A DNA stretch of 64,000 nt, taken from the NCBI RefSeq assembly GCF_024125425.1, contig NZ_JAMXWN010000004.1, positions 62,001-126,000 of the forward strand. The letters are read 5' to 3'. This stretch comes from Sporolactobacillus kofuensis (GTDB taxonomy: Bacteria > Bacillota > Bacilli > Bacillales > Sporolactobacillaceae). Below the pieces are notes generated by a model. That model searched no databases, was not told the DNA's origin, and was given only the letters and a program-made list of their open reading frames with translations. This document shows positions 1 to 9,245 of this stretch, piece after piece (within the stretch, counting starts at the first letter, position 1; the number at the start of each line of letters is the position of its first letter). The position numbers and the translations under genes are program-made.

Positions 1-477
1 CTCACCATCCACATGGAAGGAACCGCCTTCCATAACTAGAGGTGCGTCAAAGCAGGGAATCTGCATTGCGCTAAGAATCACCGGTGCCACTGCATCATCG
101 AGATCCCATGGCTCATATTTCTCGCCCCATGCATTAAAGCGCCAGTTTACACCGGCCAATCTTCCCTGTTGATCCTTAATAAACGTTGGTCCATTGTCAC
201 GAATCCAAGAATCGTTATGCGGAACAGCTATAATTTCAATCGGATGTTTCATCGGTTTACTCAAATAGGAGCGCACAATCTTTTGATCATCCGGATTCAC
301 AAGCACGCTGACCGATTCAAATTCGGAAATTGCCTTGACAAATTCAGCATAGCCAGAGCAAACCCGTGCATACTCGTCTGGATAACACATCGATTCACGC
401 ACCGGCCACGAAAGGAACGTCCGTTCATGGCTTTCCCACTCCGCCGGCATTTTATAAGTCAGTTCTTTCGGATTCAT
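1..477 (-). CDS. aguA: Agmatine deiminase family protein (N-terminal part, runs off the window)
   Basis: The reading frame starts at an ATG at 477, behind a GAGGT ribosome site, and is open to base 1, giving the first 159 residues. The product would hydrolyse agmatine to N-carbamoylputrescine and ammonia, a cytoplasmic step in polyamine or arginine catabolism. Visible family signatures are the early HERTFLSWP segment, WIRDNGPTF (substrate binding) and MEGGSFHVDGE at the window edge. The catalytic Cys lies in the missing C-terminal part, so activity cannot be judged. The related peptidyl-arginine deiminase-like enzymes share the fold, but the WIRDNGP context favours agmatine deiminase. It is the last gene on this strand before the window edge; the gene upstream is a diguanylate cyclase with a weak hairpin between them. 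Confidence 0.88.
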   Translation of the reverse strand, partial: MNPKELTYKMPAEWESHERTFLSWPVRESMCYPDEYARVCSGYAEFVKAISEFESVSVLVNPDDQKIVRSYLSKPMKHPIEIIAVPHNDSWIRDNGPTFIKDQQGRLAGVNWRFNAWGEKYEPWDLDDAVAPVILSAMQIPCFDAPLVMEGGSFHVDGE

Positions 478-579
478 GGCATACCTCACAATGATCATTA
501 AAGTTGTCTTGATTAGTATGTTATCATAAATCATTCAAAACAAAAATGGACCTGGTTTGCCCAATCAGCCACGGAAAAT

Positions 580-613
580 GCCCAAACAGTTAGATGGATC
601 AAACTGCTTGGGC
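580..613 (-). terminator. Hairpin between the diguanylate cyclase and aguA
   Basis: GCCCAAACAGTT at 580-591 pairs with AACTGCTTGGGC at 602-613, with one mismatch and a 10-nt loop. On the minus strand only four T follow, so termination after the cyclase gene is plausible but weak. Confidence 0.45.
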
Positions 614-718
614 TCACTCTTGATTTTGAATGAAGTTCTTCTCAAACATTGCCTCTTGATGAGAAAAACAACAGGATCATTTAATCAGATATTTTTATTA
701 AAAATTCATTCTATACGA

Positions 719-1915
719 TCACAATTCGGCTTTAAGTTCCTCTTGATAGTGTCCGCGATAGACCCCATTTTTTCCATTCCGTTTCGCTCCGTACAAGGCA
801 TTATCACAAGAGATGTAGAGTGTTTCTATATCGGTGAATTGGTCGGGCAAGATCGTCAGAAGCCCAATGCTTATCGTATATTTCAGAGGCTGATTAGGTA
901 GGAAGATCTGTGCTTGAGCAACTTCATTTCTTATTCTCTCAGCCAATAATGCAGACGCTTCTTCATCCATTCCCGGCATTAGAATTGCAAATTCATCACC
1001 GCCGAATCGACTGAACAGGTGATCTGGTTCGATCTGATTATAGATGCGTCTGGAAAGATCCCGCAATACACGATCGCCGATATCATGACCATGTGTATCA
1101 TTTATGCATTTAAAGCTGTCCACATCAAATAACAAAAAGGATAGCTTCTGCTTTTTCTTAGCATAATAATTGAGATAATACTCTGTCTGTGCAAAGAAAG
1201 CTCTACGATTCAATGTCTTCGTTAAATCATCATAATTCGCAAGGTGAACCAGTTCTTTATCGGTCATTTCTTTGAGTAGCAAGATGAAGCCCGTACCTCC
1301 CAGAATCATGGTCATATTGATCATAATAAAGCTAAATCCATAGGCAAACGAAGCAGCGTTCGAATCCAGGTCAGTGGAAGGATTGATAACCAGAGCAACA
1401 ATCGTGCGCGCCACTAATCCCAGTAACAAAATAAAGTACAGATACCCCATGGAGTGCATCAGCAAAGAGTGCTGTTTTCCTCGCGTCATTCGCCATACTG
1501 GAAGAACAAGAATTACCACCAATGCTACCGAGGCGAACGCAATTCTGATATGCGCTTGATTGAAAAAGAAGAGGATAATGTGAAAGCTAAGAATATATAA
1601 GACCGAAAACCAAAGATAGAGATTTCGAGTGGATCGATGATAACTTCTCGCCAATTTAAGCAGCGCGAGCACTTCAAAAGTATAGCCAATGAACAATAAA
1701 CTGTTTGCGAGTGAAACAGCTATCAGATCAAAAGCTCCTCCTCGAAAAATCGCGATGATCCAGGCAATGGTCTGGAGACACTTCCCATAGAAGAACGTAT
1801 TCAATGTATCATCGTCCCTGTGCCGCCATAGGTATGCCCCAATCAGAAAAACCATGACGACATTCCCGGTCACAAGGAAAGATAAAAACATTTTCATATC
1901 CATCAGAGCGTTCAT
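719..1915 (-). CDS. Membrane-anchored diguanylate cyclase (GGDEF)
   Basis: This 398-residue protein makes cyclic di-GMP from two GTP at the inner face of the membrane. Residues 1 to about 225 form seven or eight hydrophobic segments (a MASE-like sensor without a motif I can name). Residues about 230-390 are a GGDEF domain with the exact active-site loop FGGDEF and the upstream phosphate-loop segment LLFDVDSFKCINDTHGHDIGD. The position where an inhibitory RxxD I-site would lie, five residues before GGDEF, reads EPDH, so product inhibition at the classical site is unlikely. The ATG at 1915 follows GAGG with about 10 nt spacing. It is one of five c-di-GMP genes in the window and appears to be transcribed alone. 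The sensor ligand is unknown. Confidence 0.93.
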   Translation of the reverse strand: MNALMDMKMFLSFLVTGNVVMVFLIGAYLWRHRDDDTLNTFFYGKCLQTIAWIIAIFRGGAFDLIAVSLANSLLFIGYTFEVLALLKLARSYHRSTRNLYLWFSVLYILSFHIILFFFNQAHIRIAFASVALVVILVLPVWRMTRGKQHSLLMHSMGYLYFILLLGLVARTIVALVINPSTDLDSNAASFAYGFSFIMINMTMILGGTGFILLLKEMTDKELVHLANYDDLTKTLNRRAFFAQTEYYLNYYAKKKQKLSFLLFDVDSFKCINDTHGHDIGDRVLRDLSRRIYNQIEPDHLFSRFGGDEFAILMPGMDEEASALLAERIRNEVAQAQIFLPNQPLKYTISIGLLTILPDQFTDIETLYISCDNALYGAKRNGKNGVYRGHYQEELKAEL

Positions 1916-2256
1916 TCCCCATCATCCTCATCCATAAAAAAACGAGATTTGTCCTTTTATTGTAACAAATATTGTCGAATTAGAATATTATTCGCAAACT
2001 ATTGTAAAAAAAAGAACGCATATATTTATCGGCTGTATACGGATGATTTTCGTAGAATTTACTCCATAAATTTTGCAAATGACACTTTATTCCTCGTTCA
2101 CTTATACCCTTGATCGATGTGCCTAATCGCATTGCATTTGTTGTGACCATCTTCTATATAAAATAAATGGTTAATTATGAATTGCATCGACGAGATGAGA
2201 ACCTTCTGAATCATTACTAATTCGAGTAGATCTGCTCATACTAACATTGGAGGTGC
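1916..2256. other. Divergent intergenic region without a gene
   Basis: About 340 bp of AT-rich DNA separate the cyclase (minus) from vanW (plus). It should hold both promoters, but I see no -35/-10 pair good enough to call and no operator-like inverted repeat. Confidence 0.5.
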
Positions 2257-3201
2257 GTGATCCCGATGCGGCTACTGATGTTAGCAGGAATGCTGATTCT
2301 GGCGCAACAGCAACCTGTGGTTCTTTCTGATCATTTGATAATAAAACACCATGAAACAACGTTGAGTACAGTCAATCGAGATGATTTTACTACTCTGTTT
2401 TCCCCATTGATCGATCAAGAGAAAGTTAATCAATTAATGAATCGACTCAATCAGGAGGTAAGTCAGCCACCGATCAATGCCAAAATCAATGACCATGGGA
2501 CCATTGATTCTGAGCAAACTGGGTTTAAACTCTACAGAAGTAAGTTCAAAGACCGCTTTTATCGTTATTATTATGGACACGGCTCTGCCCAGATTGAGGT
2601 TCCTTTACTCACGGTCTATCCGAAGGTTGATGGAGAGTTGCTTGCACACATTCGTACCGAGCAAATCGGTCACTATACCACCTTCTTTAATTCCGGCAAC
2701 AAAAGTCGCGCGCATAACATCGAATTAGCTGCTCAAGCATTAGATGGTCATGTCGTTTTTCCTAATGAAACCTTTTCATTTAATCAAACTGTTGGCATGC
2801 GCACAAAGAAAAAAGGCTATCTCCCCGCCCGCGTTATTGTCCGAGGTGAATATTCTGAAGGTGTAGGAGGAGGGATTTGCCAAGTATCCTCTACATTATT
2901 CAATGCAGTCGATCGTGCCGGATTGAAAATCATTGAACGTTATGCGCATAGCCGGCGCGTCGCTTATGTACCTTTAGGTCGTGATGCTACCGTCAGCTGG
3001 TATGGCCCTGATTTCCGTTTCAGGAACAACTATAATCAACCCATTCTGATACGCGCACATAAACACGGCGGCAGCATCAGTTTTGCCATTTATTCTTCCG
3101 ATGTGATTAATGTTTTGCCGCGCAAAATTCCTAATGCTTCTTCCCAATTACCGAAGGAGACGAAACATACGAGAAAAGCGCAGCATTTAGACATGCATTA
3201 A
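2257..3201 (+). CDS. VanW family protein, exported or membrane-anchored
   Basis: The 314-residue product carries the VanW domain at about residues 130-290, with the conserved stretch RAHNIELAAQALDG, FNQTVGMRTKKKGYLPA, and GEYSEGVGGGICQVSSTLFN followed by YVPLGRDATVSWYGPDF. VanW proteins are named after the vanB cluster; their biochemical role is unsettled, and chromosomal homologues are common in bacilli, so this is not evidence of glycopeptide resistance. The N-terminus is hydrophobic (MRLLMLAGMLIL), fitting a signal anchor. The frame opens with GTG at 2257, only 3 nt after GGAGG. ATG at 2266, 12 nt after it, is an alternative and perhaps better start. No van ligase or regulator lies nearby. 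Confidence 0.88.
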   Translation: MIPMRLLMLAGMLILAQQQPVVLSDHLIIKHHETTLSTVNRDDFTTLFSPLIDQEKVNQLMNRLNQEVSQPPINAKINDHGTIDSEQTGFKLYRSKFKDRFYRYYYGHGSAQIEVPLLTVYPKVDGELLAHIRTEQIGHYTTFFNSGNKSRAHNIELAAQALDGHVVFPNETFSFNQTVGMRTKKKGYLPARVIVRGEYSEGVGGGICQVSSTLFNAVDRAGLKIIERYAHSRRVAYVPLGRDATVSWYGPDFRFRNNYNQPILIRAHKHGGSISFAIYSSDVINVLPRKIPNASSQLPKETKHTRKAQHLDMH

Positions 3202-3416
3202 AGTATGAGGGATTGTAAGTTATTGCACAGTCTCTCTATTTTGTTGCACATATTTTAGTACCTAACTTTGTAATGTTTTTTTAGCTCTTAACAAACAAAA
3301 AAATGAGTAGATCTGAAAGAACGAATAGAGTTATGATACTATGAATGATAGGTAGTCTGACTAAATAGCTTACGACTTAATTTACTATGGCGCATAAGCG
3401 TTCATGAGGTGATTTG

Positions 3417-3815
3417 ATGGGCAAGACTTTATCCGTTGTCGCAGCAATAATAGAAAATGAAAATGAAGAAATTCTCTGCGCATTGCGTTCGCCTAAGATG
3501 TCGATTCCAAACCAATGGGAATTCCCAGGGGGAAAAATTCAGGAAGGCGAACGTCCGGAAGAAGCGATTGAACGAGAAATCAATGAAGAATTGAAGTGCA
3601 CAGTAAAAGCCAATACAATGTTTCTCAAAAGTCACCATGACTATGAAACTTTTTCAATTGATCTTACGGCAATTAAATGCACATTAACCTCTGGTCTTCC
3701 AACCGCACATGAGCATTCTAAGCTCATCTGGTTGAAACGAGAGAACTTGGATTCTTTGAGATGGGCACCAGCAGATGTTGCAACCGTCGAGCAACTTATG
3801 ACAGAGTGTCTGTAA
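3417..3815 (+). CDS. Nudix hydrolase, MutT/NudG-like
   Basis: A 132-residue single-domain Nudix enzyme. It should split a nucleoside diphosphate linked to another moiety, with 8-oxo-dGTP or an oxidised pyrimidine nucleotide as the likely substrate from the MutT-like length and start. The Nudix box is complete at about residues 38-60: GGKIQEGERPEEAIEREINE followed by E and L, with all metal-binding glutamates of REINEE. The ATG at 3417 follows GAGGTGAT with 3-5 nt spacing; a TTG directly before it is not needed. It stands alone between vanW and a degraded toxin-antitoxin element. Substrate choice within MutT, MutX and NudG is uncertain. Confidence 0.92.
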   Translation: MGKTLSVVAAIIENENEEILCALRSPKMSIPNQWEFPGGKIQEGERPEEAIEREINEELKCTVKANTMFLKSHHDYETFSIDLTAIKCTLTSGLPTAHEHSKLIWLKRENLDSLRWAPADVATVEQLMTECL

Positions 3816-3875
3816 GACTTATTCTATTTTTGTTTTTCTAGAAATTGTGTAGAATAAAGATAGTAAGAGCGTAAA

Positions 3876-4066
3876 ATAAAACCGCCCGATGTGACTGCAA
3901 TCATATCGGACGGCTTGAGTCAGGCAATATCCGCATAGAGCGGAATCAGTGCTTTAACTAAATCAATCATTTAGAAGTGATCCGTCTTAGCCTGTACGAG
4001 GATATGAGACGGATCACTTTTTGTTTCTTGACAAATCATGTGTGTCAGTACTTAAAATGTTGTCAT
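3876..4066 (+). ncRNA. Type I toxin-antitoxin element, copy 1 (antisense RNA part kept, toxin degraded)
   Basis: This is the first of three copies (see about 8972-9144 and 15338-15663). The shared architecture on the plus strand is: hairpin one with arms around 3882-3914 (CCGCCCGATGT with ACATCGG-type complement, read as terminator on the minus strand), a short hairpin CCGC-atagaGCGG at 3930-3943, and a strong hairpin GTGATCCGTCT with AGACGGATCAC at 3977-4018 followed by TTTTTG, the plus-strand terminator. On the minus strand GGGGGTGACCTT precedes an ATG at 4066, but the frame stops at codon 5 (TAA). The span from ATG to the matching TGA at 4014 is 53 nt against 84 nt in the intact copy, so about 31 nt were lost out of frame. 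The RNA end points are inferred. Confidence 0.7.
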
Positions 4067-4156
4067 AAGGTCACCCCCAATCTTCAGGGTGTCACCGATC
4101 CGCTCATATATTTCATCTATTACCTAGTAAATTTATATCAGATTAATAGAATCACT

Positions 4157-7000
4157 TTATACCTTCGTAATAAATTCTTGATACAACGACATCGGCACTT
4201 CATGATGTAGCGCGATTTCAGTAGTAATTGGCTTATTGCCTCGATACTTAACTACATCCCCTGAACCAATGTAAATATAGGGTTCAGAAATATTCTTTTC
4301 AATACTTTTGAATTTCCGCACAAACAGATAAAGATGTATGCCGTACTTCTTATTATTTATAATACGATGCCCTTGGGTTGTATCCTGACTATTCGAGTTA
4401 GGCGTCTCCCATTGGAATAGCGATGGGCTAATGAAATGATCTTGGTAATTGATACTGTCTTTGATTCCGTCATCCTTATGCAAATCAATAAACAGATAAT
4501 AATCATTTCCATTTTTTATCGTTCCTGATCCACGGAATGAGCTAAGGATCTTTTGATAGTTTGATAGCAATGCAGACTCAACCATCGTGTACTGTTCATA
4601 AAGTTTCAGAAATGGGACTCCATAATTCTTATGTCCGAACATTTTTCCATAACGATAGAGTCCATAATTAAGTACATCAAGAATATAGGTTCTTTGCTGT
4701 TCATCCTCACAAATTGTGCCAAAGATCTCGGATTGAGTTAAACACTTATTTTCCCGGTCATAGGTACACAACTTGATGTCACGAGATTTCTGCCCTTGAT
4801 CATCATACGTTTGATTCAAATGTTCAAATGCGTGTTCCAGGGTTGCCTCTTCGATCGTCTCCATTTCTTTAAGTACTTCATTCTTAGCGTCTTCCCAGGA
4901 AACAATTTTATGGGTAATCAGATAACGTAAAGCACAGAACTCGTAGGGCCTTTTAATCGGCAACTCAGCTGATAATTGTTTTAAGATGGTGGAGAATGGC
5001 TCATCATTGGCCAATTGCTTTAAATCATCGGTTTTTTCAACGGCTGCCAAGAAAGATAGATATGTTTTTTTGTTCGCAATAAACTTGATGGGATCAGGCG
5101 CATTCTCAAATTTGGCATAATCCATCAGATAATTAGGAATCGATCGATTTCCTGCAACAGTAAATTGTTTCTTAAATTCCTGGTATTCTTCTTTAAGATA
5201 TTTCATTGCTCTGAAATTTTCCTGGTTCAGTTGCTCGATAATTCTTTGTTGAGAAATTCGATCCATTTGGATATGCGTGGCACCAGGAAGATCTGGAAAC
5301 CCACGGTGAACCGCTACTTTTAGGCTGTCTTTATCATAAAAACGTTTGCCGCTAAGCGCGATGGCAATGAGAAACGTCTTACTATGATTTCCAATAAAAT
5401 CGAGAACAGTTAAAAAGGACTGACCCTCGTATTTTCGCAACCCACGCCCCAATTGTTGCATAAAAATAATCGGCGAATTTGTTGGCCTGAGCATCAGCAC
5501 CAAATTTATTGACGGAATATCGACACCTTCATTGAAAATGTCCACTGTAAAGATCACCTGAAGTGGATCATCATCATTTTCAAGTCGGCGAATCATTTCT
5601 TGTCGCTTGGTTTGTGCATCATCACCTGTTAAATATGTGCTGACAATTCCTTGTTTATTAAATTCATCCGCCATATACTGTGCGTGGTCCTTGGTTACGC
5701 AATACCCCAAACATTTACAGCTCTCGCCATCATATCCATAGAAATTCATTTTATCGATGATAAAGTCAACGCGCTGGTTCACTTTCAGCCTTTTAGCAAC
5801 TTCTGCCACATCATCAATGGAGACGTCTGACAAATCAACGCCATCCACATCTGTGATACCAAAATAGTGAAAAGGGAGAACTAAGTCCTCCTCCAACGCT
5901 TCATTCAAGCGAACTTCAATCGCAATATTATTATCGAATAAACCAAAGATATCACCACTGTCACACCGTTCTGGAGTTGCTGTCATCCCAAGTAGAAATT
6001 TCGGCTGAAAATAATCCAGTACACGCGTGTAGCTTGGACTCGTGGCGTGATGCGCTTCATCAATAATGATGTAGTCGAAGTAATCTGCAGGAAAATCGCT
6101 GCAATGATCCTTGATGGTTTGGATGGTTGTAAAAATATAAGATTTCCCTTCGTAGTCCTTACTGTTACCGGTAAACATCCCCATTTGATTGCCGCGACCG
6201 AGCAATCGCTCAAAGGTCTCTTTAGCCTTTGTTAAAATTTCTTCACGATGCACGATGAAGAGCATCGTCTTCGGTTGAAACTTCTGAACATCAAACGCTG
6301 ACATATATGTTTTCCCAGTACCTGTCGCTGAAATGACAAGTGCCCGTGTTTCACCATGCGCGCGTAATCGTTCGAGATTATCGATTGCTTGCTGTTGCAT
6401 CAGATTCGGTACAATTTTCTGCATTTCAGCGTTTCCATAGCTGCTAAACGAAGGTTCATGGGCAGCTGCAACTTGGGCCCTTAAACTTTCGATAAAATTC
6501 TGGTACCTCTGTAAAAATAGATCATCCGCAACCGTACATTGATCCCAAAGTTCATTATATTCCTTAATGGCTTTCTCCAAGAAAGGACTCTGTTTCGTTG
6601 AGACGGTTGCAACATTCCATTCCACATTGCTTTTCAGCGCACTCTGCGTAATATTCGACGACCCGATCATAATGGTATAGGCATCATTGCTTTTGAAAAT
6701 ATAAACTTTACTATGAAACCCTTTAACCTTGTCCGCCTCAAAAACTCTGAGATCGATATTATCAAAGGTTTTAATCTTCTTCAGCGCCTTAGGTTCTGTG
6801 AAATTCAAATAGGTAGACGTCATGATCTTCCCATGAACCCCACGATCACGCAGTTCCTTCAAATGATCAAGAAGCAACTGAAGCCCACTATAGTTAATAA
6901 ATGCTACACTAAAATAAAATTCGTCGCAGGTTGAAAACGCCTGCTGCAGTTCGTATAAAAAGGTTTGTCCATTTGAGTTGGTGATGAGTTTGTTGTTCAT
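4157..7000 (-). CDS. PLD-like / DEAD-box helicase / DUF3427 protein
   Basis: The 947-residue protein combines an N-terminal phospholipase-D-like nuclease domain (about 1-160, with HSKVYIF at 96 and GSSNITQSA), a superfamily 2 helicase (about 215-560: Walker A ATGTGKT near 225, motif II DEAHH near 316, GMTATPER, and QQLGRGLRK as motif VI), and a C-terminal DUF3427 region (about 690-947). ATG at 7000 follows AGGGA; 21 codons upstream are open but have no ribosome site. The same order is widespread as a stand-alone gene. Only one HxK motif is visible, so a dimer would be needed for PLD catalysis. The family resembles type I restriction HsdR and DISARM-type components, so a role in DNA defence or repair is an inference; no partner gene is adjacent. 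Confidence 0.92.
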   Translation of the reverse strand: MNNKLITNSNGQTFLYELQQAFSTCDEFYFSVAFINYSGLQLLLDHLKELRDRGVHGKIMTSTYLNFTEPKALKKIKTFDNIDLRVFEADKVKGFHSKVYIFKSNDAYTIMIGSSNITQSALKSNVEWNVATVSTKQSPFLEKAIKEYNELWDQCTVADDLFLQRYQNFIESLRAQVAAAHEPSFSSYGNAEMQKIVPNLMQQQAIDNLERLRAHGETRALVISATGTGKTYMSAFDVQKFQPKTMLFIVHREEILTKAKETFERLLGRGNQMGMFTGNSKDYEGKSYIFTTIQTIKDHCSDFPADYFDYIIIDEAHHATSPSYTRVLDYFQPKFLLGMTATPERCDSGDIFGLFDNNIAIEVRLNEALEEDLVLPFHYFGITDVDGVDLSDVSIDDVAEVAKRLKVNQRVDFIIDKMNFYGYDGESCKCLGYCVTKDHAQYMADEFNKQGIVSTYLTGDDAQTKRQEMIRRLENDDDPLQVIFTVDIFNEGVDIPSINLVLMLRPTNSPIIFMQQLGRGLRKYEGQSFLTVLDFIGNHSKTFLIAIALSGKRFYDKDSLKVAVHRGFPDLPGATHIQMDRISQQRIIEQLNQENFRAMKYLKEEYQEFKKQFTVAGNRSIPNYLMDYAKFENAPDPIKFIANKKTYLSFLAAVEKTDDLKQLANDEPFSTILKQLSAELPIKRPYEFCALRYLITHKIVSWEDAKNEVLKEMETIEEATLEHAFEHLNQTYDDQGQKSRDIKLCTYDRENKCLTQSEIFGTICEDEQQRTYILDVLNYGLYRYGKMFGHKNYGVPFLKLYEQYTMVESALLSNYQKILSSFRGSGTIKNGNDYYLFIDLHKDDGIKDSINYQDHFISPSLFQWETPNSNSQDTTQGHRIINNKKYGIHLYLFVRKFKSIEKNISEPYIYIGSGDVVKYRGNKPITTEIALHHEVPMSLYQEFITKV

Positions 7001-7146
7001 TGTAATTTTTCCCTGCAATCTTGTAATAATTATTCCGTAATCAAGTATACAACTTGACACCATATTAGTTGAAATAAAAATACAAATTTATTTGAAAATT
7101 AGTTAGTCGCCTTTTGCTTTTTTAATTTCTCATGAATTCCTTAACT

Positions 7147-7179
7147 AAAAAAGCAGAACAGGTTTAGTCCCATTCTGCC
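7147..7179 (-). terminator. Intrinsic terminator of the phosphatase gene
   Basis: On the minus strand GCAGAA and TTCTGC form the stem and six T follow. It lies 50 nt past the stop of the gene at 7230-8666. Confidence 0.8.
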
Positions 7180-7229
7180 TAAGAAATGCTTATTTTCCAT
7201 TGATTATATTTATTTAAAACATTGAGCAT

Positions 7230-8666
7230 TTATTTGATGATACCAAATTGATCGATAATATACGGATCGTCGGTGCCCTTGATCCGATCAATCTCGTAGA
7301 CAACAACGGAGAGCTTATTTTTACTAATCGTGACGCTCGAAAAGTTCTGGACGGCACCGCGCACTGGACGCGTCGGATCGCTTGGATCAAGTCCGTATTT
7401 CATGGCATGATTTTCTTCGGCACGGACAAATTTGTTATAAAATGTATCACCGAGCACCGGATCTGTATTTTTCTTGTAGACTTTCGGACCAGATGTTGCC
7501 GGGATATAATAGATTGCACCATTCGGTTTTACGGTATAGTCAATTTTTTCGCCATTCATCCATTCTGTTATTGTTGTTGGCTGTGTTGCTTGATTATTCT
7601 TGTTGATTGGCAAAGTGCGTGCATAGATGTGGTCGTGCCCCTGGATTACCAAATCAACCCCAAGCTTTCCAATCAAGGGTGCAATCTGGTATCTGACACC
7701 GTTTTGGTCAATAATATCTGAATCGGTCGCATGATTGGATGTCGTATACGGTCCTTTGTGAATCAGGACGACTGTCCATTTCGCACCATTTTTCTTCGCC
7801 TTTTTAATGTCCGCCGTCACCCATTTCACTTGTTCCGGCGTGAAATCACGATATTGTTCGGAGTCTTCGTTTGTATTCAGGACAACAAAATGCGTGTTGC
7901 TATAATTGAAGGAGTAATAAGCACCTGTTTTTGTGTCTTGATTCTTTGTTGCCATTTTCAAATTAAAGTGATCAATAAACGCATAATTCTTGGCTTCATG
8001 ATTTCCAGCAGCTGGAACCACCGTTGTATTGCCCCAAACGCTGCGGCTGTTGTTGATTAGCCAGTCCCATTGATCTTCCTCAACACCGTTATCGACAAAG
8101 TCCCCGGTTACAGTCATAAAATCATAATTTTTTACGGTTTCTGCTGCCTTGTTAAATGTATCCGCAGCCAGTTTGCCTTCATCCTCTGTTTTTGCTTGTG
8201 GGTCGGTCAGTTCTAGGAACGTGAATGCACCATTTTTTTTGGGTGCTGTTTTGACCGTGTCGATCTCGCTCCAAATGTTCTGCTTTGCATCGCCGACACG
8301 ATAATAATAGTCTGTATCTGCTTTTAATCCTTTCGCTTCAGCCTTATGGACCCGCTCGCCACTGTCATTTCTCGACACATAGCTTATCCCTTTGAACGTC
8401 AGCGCCTTTTTGAAGTCTGGCTTTTTGACGCTCTTACCCAACTTCTTGACCAGTTGAAGATCACTTCCAGAAGATTCGAGATTCGTATACCAGGTGAAAC
8501 CTTTATTTGTCCGCGAGTCACCATTAAAAGTTGGCACGACTTTCTTGACAATCGGTTCGGCAGTCTTTGCGGAAGCACGCTGTGAAAATCCGGAAGACAC
8601 CGAAAACATAGTAAACAGCAGAGACATAGTGACAGCAACAGTCAGCATCTTAACTCTAAACGTCAA
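7230..8666 (-). CDS. Secreted purple-acid-phosphatase-like metallophosphoesterase
   Basis: The product (478 residues from TTG at 8666) begins with a signal peptide (MLTVAVTMSLLFTMF ... SASA-like cleavage region), then a fibronectin III-like purple acid phosphatase N-domain (about 45-140) and a calcineurin-like phosphoesterase domain (about 145-420). Metal ligands are visible as LTDPQ, VTGDFVDNG, AAGNHEAK, VLIHKGPY and GHDHIYAR. It should release phosphate from organic esters outside the cell. The ribosome site AAAGGGAG is 9 nt from TTG 8666; a TTG at 8675 abuts it and is unlikely, and an ATG at 8648 is possible. It is monocistronic with its own terminator. A Pho box was not recognised, so phosphate control is only an expectation from the family. 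Confidence 0.93.
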   Translation of the reverse strand: MTFRVKMLTVAVTMSLLFTMFSVSSGFSQRASAKTAEPIVKKVVPTFNGDSRTNKGFTWYTNLESSGSDLQLVKKLGKSVKKPDFKKALTFKGISYVSRNDSGERVHKAEAKGLKADTDYYYRVGDAKQNIWSEIDTVKTAPKKNGAFTFLELTDPQAKTEDEGKLAADTFNKAAETVKNYDFMTVTGDFVDNGVEEDQWDWLINNSRSVWGNTTVVPAAGNHEAKNYAFIDHFNLKMATKNQDTKTGAYYSFNYSNTHFVVLNTNEDSEQYRDFTPEQVKWVTADIKKAKKNGAKWTVVLIHKGPYTTSNHATDSDIIDQNGVRYQIAPLIGKLGVDLVIQGHDHIYARTLPINKNNQATQPTTITEWMNGEKIDYTVKPNGAIYYIPATSGPKVYKKNTDPVLGDTFYNKFVRAEENHAMKYGLDPSDPTRPVRGAVQNFSSVTISKNKLSVVVYEIDRIKGTDDPYIIDQFGIIK

Positions 8667-8971
8667 ACATTCCAACTCCCTTTAAGATGTAATTGACTAA
8701 CTCTCAAAGAAAAGTCTAATAGATGAAATTTAATTCTAAGAAAACTGACTATATTGTTTTTGTAAATGGCAGGTCTATAAGCACAGGTGGAAGGTCGACT
8801 TGATCAAAAGCCTATGTATCTAATAAAATGGGTGTGTTTCTTGATTTTTGGATTATTTTACCTAATTATGTACTACTTTAAGCCTATGAAAAAAGGTGAA
8901 CTGTACACTTTTAATAAAAGGTATACAGTTTTCGAAAATTTAATTAGTCGGGTACCAATGTGCATACACTA
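8667..8971. other. AT-rich spacer upstream of the phosphatase
   Basis: It should contain the phosphatase promoter (minus strand). A hydrophobic 61-codon frame on the plus strand is present but has no ribosome site, so I do not call it a gene. Confidence 0.4.
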
Positions 8972-9144
8972 AATAAAGCCCTCTGCTGGTAACAGTGAGG
9001 GCAAGCTTGTCAACATCCGCAATGAGCGGACAGCAGTGCATGAGCTAAAAAGTTTTACAACTGATCTGCTTCAGCCACTGCAATGGCACATGAGGCGGAT
9101 CATTTTCTTTCTTTGAACAACAATTAGTGACCGTATGTTCGCAA
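8972..9144 (+). ncRNA. Type I toxin-antitoxin element, copy 2 (toxin deleted)
   Basis: The plus strand repeats the architecture of the intact copy: hairpin GCCCTC-nnn-GAGGGC at 8978-9003, CCGCaatgaGCGG at 9018-9030, and a terminator hairpin around 9064-9104 ending in ATTTTCTTTCTTTG, identical to the same stretch of copy 3. On the minus strand only the last codons of the toxin remain (TTC AAA GAA AGA AAA TGA, stop at 9100-9102), preceded in frame by TAA. Just beyond, TTGCGAACATACG matches the -35 region of the intact toxin promoter (TTGCGAACGTATG). A deletion therefore joined the -35 region to the end of the toxin gene, removing the -10, leader and about 20 codons. Confidence 0.7.
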
Positions 9145-9245
9145 TGAATTGGTCATTTTTTACTTGCAAAAATTTTTATTTATGCACTAATGAAGTTTCC
9201 CTTCACACACAATGAGAACAAAACCTCTAATCACACATGTTTCCG

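Noticed and set aside
2257-3201. Vancomycin resistance
   Set aside because: Only a VanW homologue is present; no ligase, dehydrogenase or VanRS genes nearby.
8787-8972. 61-codon hydrophobic frame on the plus strand
   Set aside because: No ribosome site at any start; overlaps the upstream flank of the degraded TA copy. Could be reconsidered if transcribed.
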